Shown: one piece after another, positions 6,750-7,498 of the stretch
How the letters are laid out: every line of letters starts with the position of its first letter
How positions within the stretch are numbered: position 1 is the first letter of the stretch
Program-made: the position numbers and the translations under genes
DNA from: Acidobacteriota bacterium
GTDB lineage: Bacteria; Acidobacteriota; Vicinamibacteria; Vicinamibacterales; CAVVIG01
Assembly (NCBI GenBank): GCA_003222455.1
Contig: QHWF01000275.1
Location: forward strand, 3,731 to 11,228
Direction: 5' to 3'
DNA: 7,498 nucleotides
The notes under the pieces: model-generated
Told to the model about the DNA's origin: nothing
Databases searched by the model: none
Seen by the model: the letters and a program-made list of their open reading frames with translations, nothing else

Positions 6750-6847
6750 CCACGACGATCAACGCAGAACTCGCGGAACCCCGCAGAGAAAACCGGGTTT
6801 TGTTCTGCGCGTTCTGCCGTTTCTGCGTTGACTGTCGTGCCGTGTGG
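6748..6847 (+). repeat. Palindromic intergenic repeat, copy 2
   Basis: Second copy of the element at 2631-2729, in the same orientation, with about seven substitutions and three single-base gaps by hand alignment. The homology begins within the TAG stop codon of the membrane-protein gene (6747-6749). The palindrome is kept: outer arms at 6751-6769 and 6820-6838 agree except at two positions, and the centre is AAAACCGGGTTTT. One mismatched pair of copy 1 (C2667/T2687) is an A-T pair here. The transcript would end in a long hairpin, but with no T-run after it. Confidence 0.8.
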
Positions 6848-6874
6848 CGGCGTCGGTTAGTCGGAGACGCTCCT

Positions 6875-6902
6875 AGCAGGTCGCTGAAAAAGCGCCGACC
6901 TG
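6875..6902. repeat. Hairpin resembling a solitary insertion-sequence end
   Basis: CAGGTCG (6877-6883) and CGACCTG (6896-6902) are exact complements, and CGCT/AGCG inside can extend the stem with a small bulge around GAAAA. The left part, AGCAGGTCGCTGAAAAA (6875-6891), resembles the terminal inverted repeats of some insertion sequences as I recall them. No partner end or transposase is in the window. It could be a relic end, a miniature element or an unrelated stem-loop. Confidence 0.4.
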
Positions 6903-7006
6903 AACTGAAAACTGAAACCTAAAAGTAAACAGTCGAAAATGCAGGCCTGGTTTTAAGTTTTCAGTTTTGAGTTTTCAGTTTTGACTTTTCAGTTTTAGCT
7001 TTTCAC
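6902..7006. repeat. AT-rich tract with 14-bp tandem repeats and inverted left arm
   Basis: Three successive 14-bp units of the form TTTTCAGTTTTGAG occupy 6958-6971, 6972-6985 and 6986-6999 (the last with AGC at its end), followed by a half unit TTTTCAC. The left part (about 6903-6929, AACTGAAAACTGAAACC and on) is the reverse complement of the same motif, so the tract can fold back on itself around GCAGGCCTGG. It contrasts sharply in base composition with the GC-rich genes around it. With 7007-7071 it makes up the spacer before the SWIM protein gene; no convincing promoter was found. Confidence 0.75.
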
Positions 7007-7071
7007 GCGGTTCCCACTCGACGCGTGGCCGGAATTGTGTGGAAACGCGCCTGCCGAGTACGATCGTCCTG

Positions 7072-7498
7072 ATGCGCGTCTCAGAGTCCATCGGCAAGAC
7101 GATCTCGCACACGTCTCGCGTGCGGGGGTCTTCCTATTTCCAATCGGGCGCGGTGCGTTCGTTGTCGATCGAGAACGGCGTGATCCAGGCGCTGGTCCGC
7201 GGCACGGCGTCGTACACGGTCTGGCTCGAGACCGGCGACGAGGTGATCCGCGCGTCGTGCAGTTGTCCGTACTTCGTCGACCACGTGGACATCTGCAAGC
7301 ACATTTTCGCGGTCGTCCTCGCCGCTGAAGCGCAATCGATTCCGCTCGTCGCGCCGGGCGTTCGTCCGGAGGACGTGGAGATCGAGGCGCTGTTGCCGGA
7401 CGATGACGAGGACCTTCTCGACGAGGACGAGGAAGAGGAAGAGGACGGCTGGCGCCTGGTTCCGCCGCGCGCGCAGCGAGCAAAGCCGGCGCTGCCGG
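7072..7498 (+). CDS. SWIM zinc-finger protein, N-terminal part
   Basis: An open frame from an ATG at 7072 runs off the right edge; 142 residues are visible. It contains a SWIM zinc-finger signature, C63-x-C65-x9-C75-x-H77 (CSC, then CKH), preceded by beta-rich sequence about 25-60 (GAVRSLSIENGVIQALVRG, YTVWLETGDEVIRAS), the usual SWIM setting. SWIM domains bind zinc and act in DNA or protein binding; in bacteria they often occur at the N-terminus of Snf2-type helicases or in small standalone proteins. Here the finger is followed by an acidic run (110-125, almost all Asp/Glu) and a basic segment (about 133-138), a linker pattern that could lead to a larger domain beyond the window. An in-frame GTG at 7039 is an alternative start, and no strong ribosome binding site is seen for either. 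The final function depends on the missing part. Confidence 0.82.
   Translation, partial: MRVSESIGKTISHTSRVRGSSYFQSGAVRSLSIENGVIQALVRGTASYTVWLETGDEVIRASCSCPYFVDHVDICKHIFAVVLAAEAQSIPLVAPGVRPEDVEIEALLPDDDEDLLDEDEEEEEDGWRLVPPRAQRAKPALP

Noticed and set aside
6981..7009. TTGACT in the tandem tract as a -35 for the SWIM gene
   Set aside because: The -10 position at 17 bp spacing reads CACGCG, and TTGACT is simply part of the repeat unit.

Overview
The window looks like an ordinary chromosomal stretch of a GC-rich Gram-negative-type bacterium. The style of the proteins (a secreted TGC-motif protein, a very large GT-C-like membrane protein, a SWIM protein) and of the spacers (GC-rich hairpins, AT-rich tandem tracts) suggests Acidobacteriota, perhaps Vicinamibacteria. 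This is inferred from family resemblance only; no rRNA or other marker gene is present. No tRNA, rRNA, CRISPR array, complete insertion sequence or phage gene was seen.

Layout. Positions 1-4383 are on the minus strand. Read in the direction of transcription, they hold a small secreted protein of unknown function (4383-3880), a LuxR/NarL-type regulator (3688-2927), a full-length bifunctional aspartokinase/homoserine dehydrogenase (2559-100), and possibly the first codons of a further gene that leaves the window at the left edge. Positions 4384-4724 are a divergent spacer with a good TATAAT box. From 4725 the plus strand carries a multi-pass membrane protein of about 674 residues (4725-6749), a repeat-rich spacer, and the start of a SWIM zinc-finger protein (7072 to the right edge).

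How the genes relate. Only the aspartokinase/homoserine dehydrogenase has a firm metabolic role: steps 1 and 3 of the aspartate pathway to threonine, methionine and isoleucine. The long spacers (about 370 bp between the regulator and thrA, 190 bp between the secreted protein and the regulator) argue against one operon. I see no shared pathway among the neighbours.

What deserves a second look. (a) An imperfect palindrome of about 100 bp occurs twice in the same orientation (2631-2729 and 6748-6847), about 90% identical by hand alignment, with the stem largely kept. (b) A 62-bp near-perfect hairpin lies at 2738-2799, followed by a block of GC-rich hairpins. (c) The LuxR-type regulator has lost the phosphoacceptor Asp, one acidic-pocket residue and the conserved Lys of its receiver domain. 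(d) A perfect 9-bp inverted repeat abuts the thrA start codon. I found no convincing multi-gene novel system; the novelty here is mostly in intergenic repeats and in the degenerate receiver.
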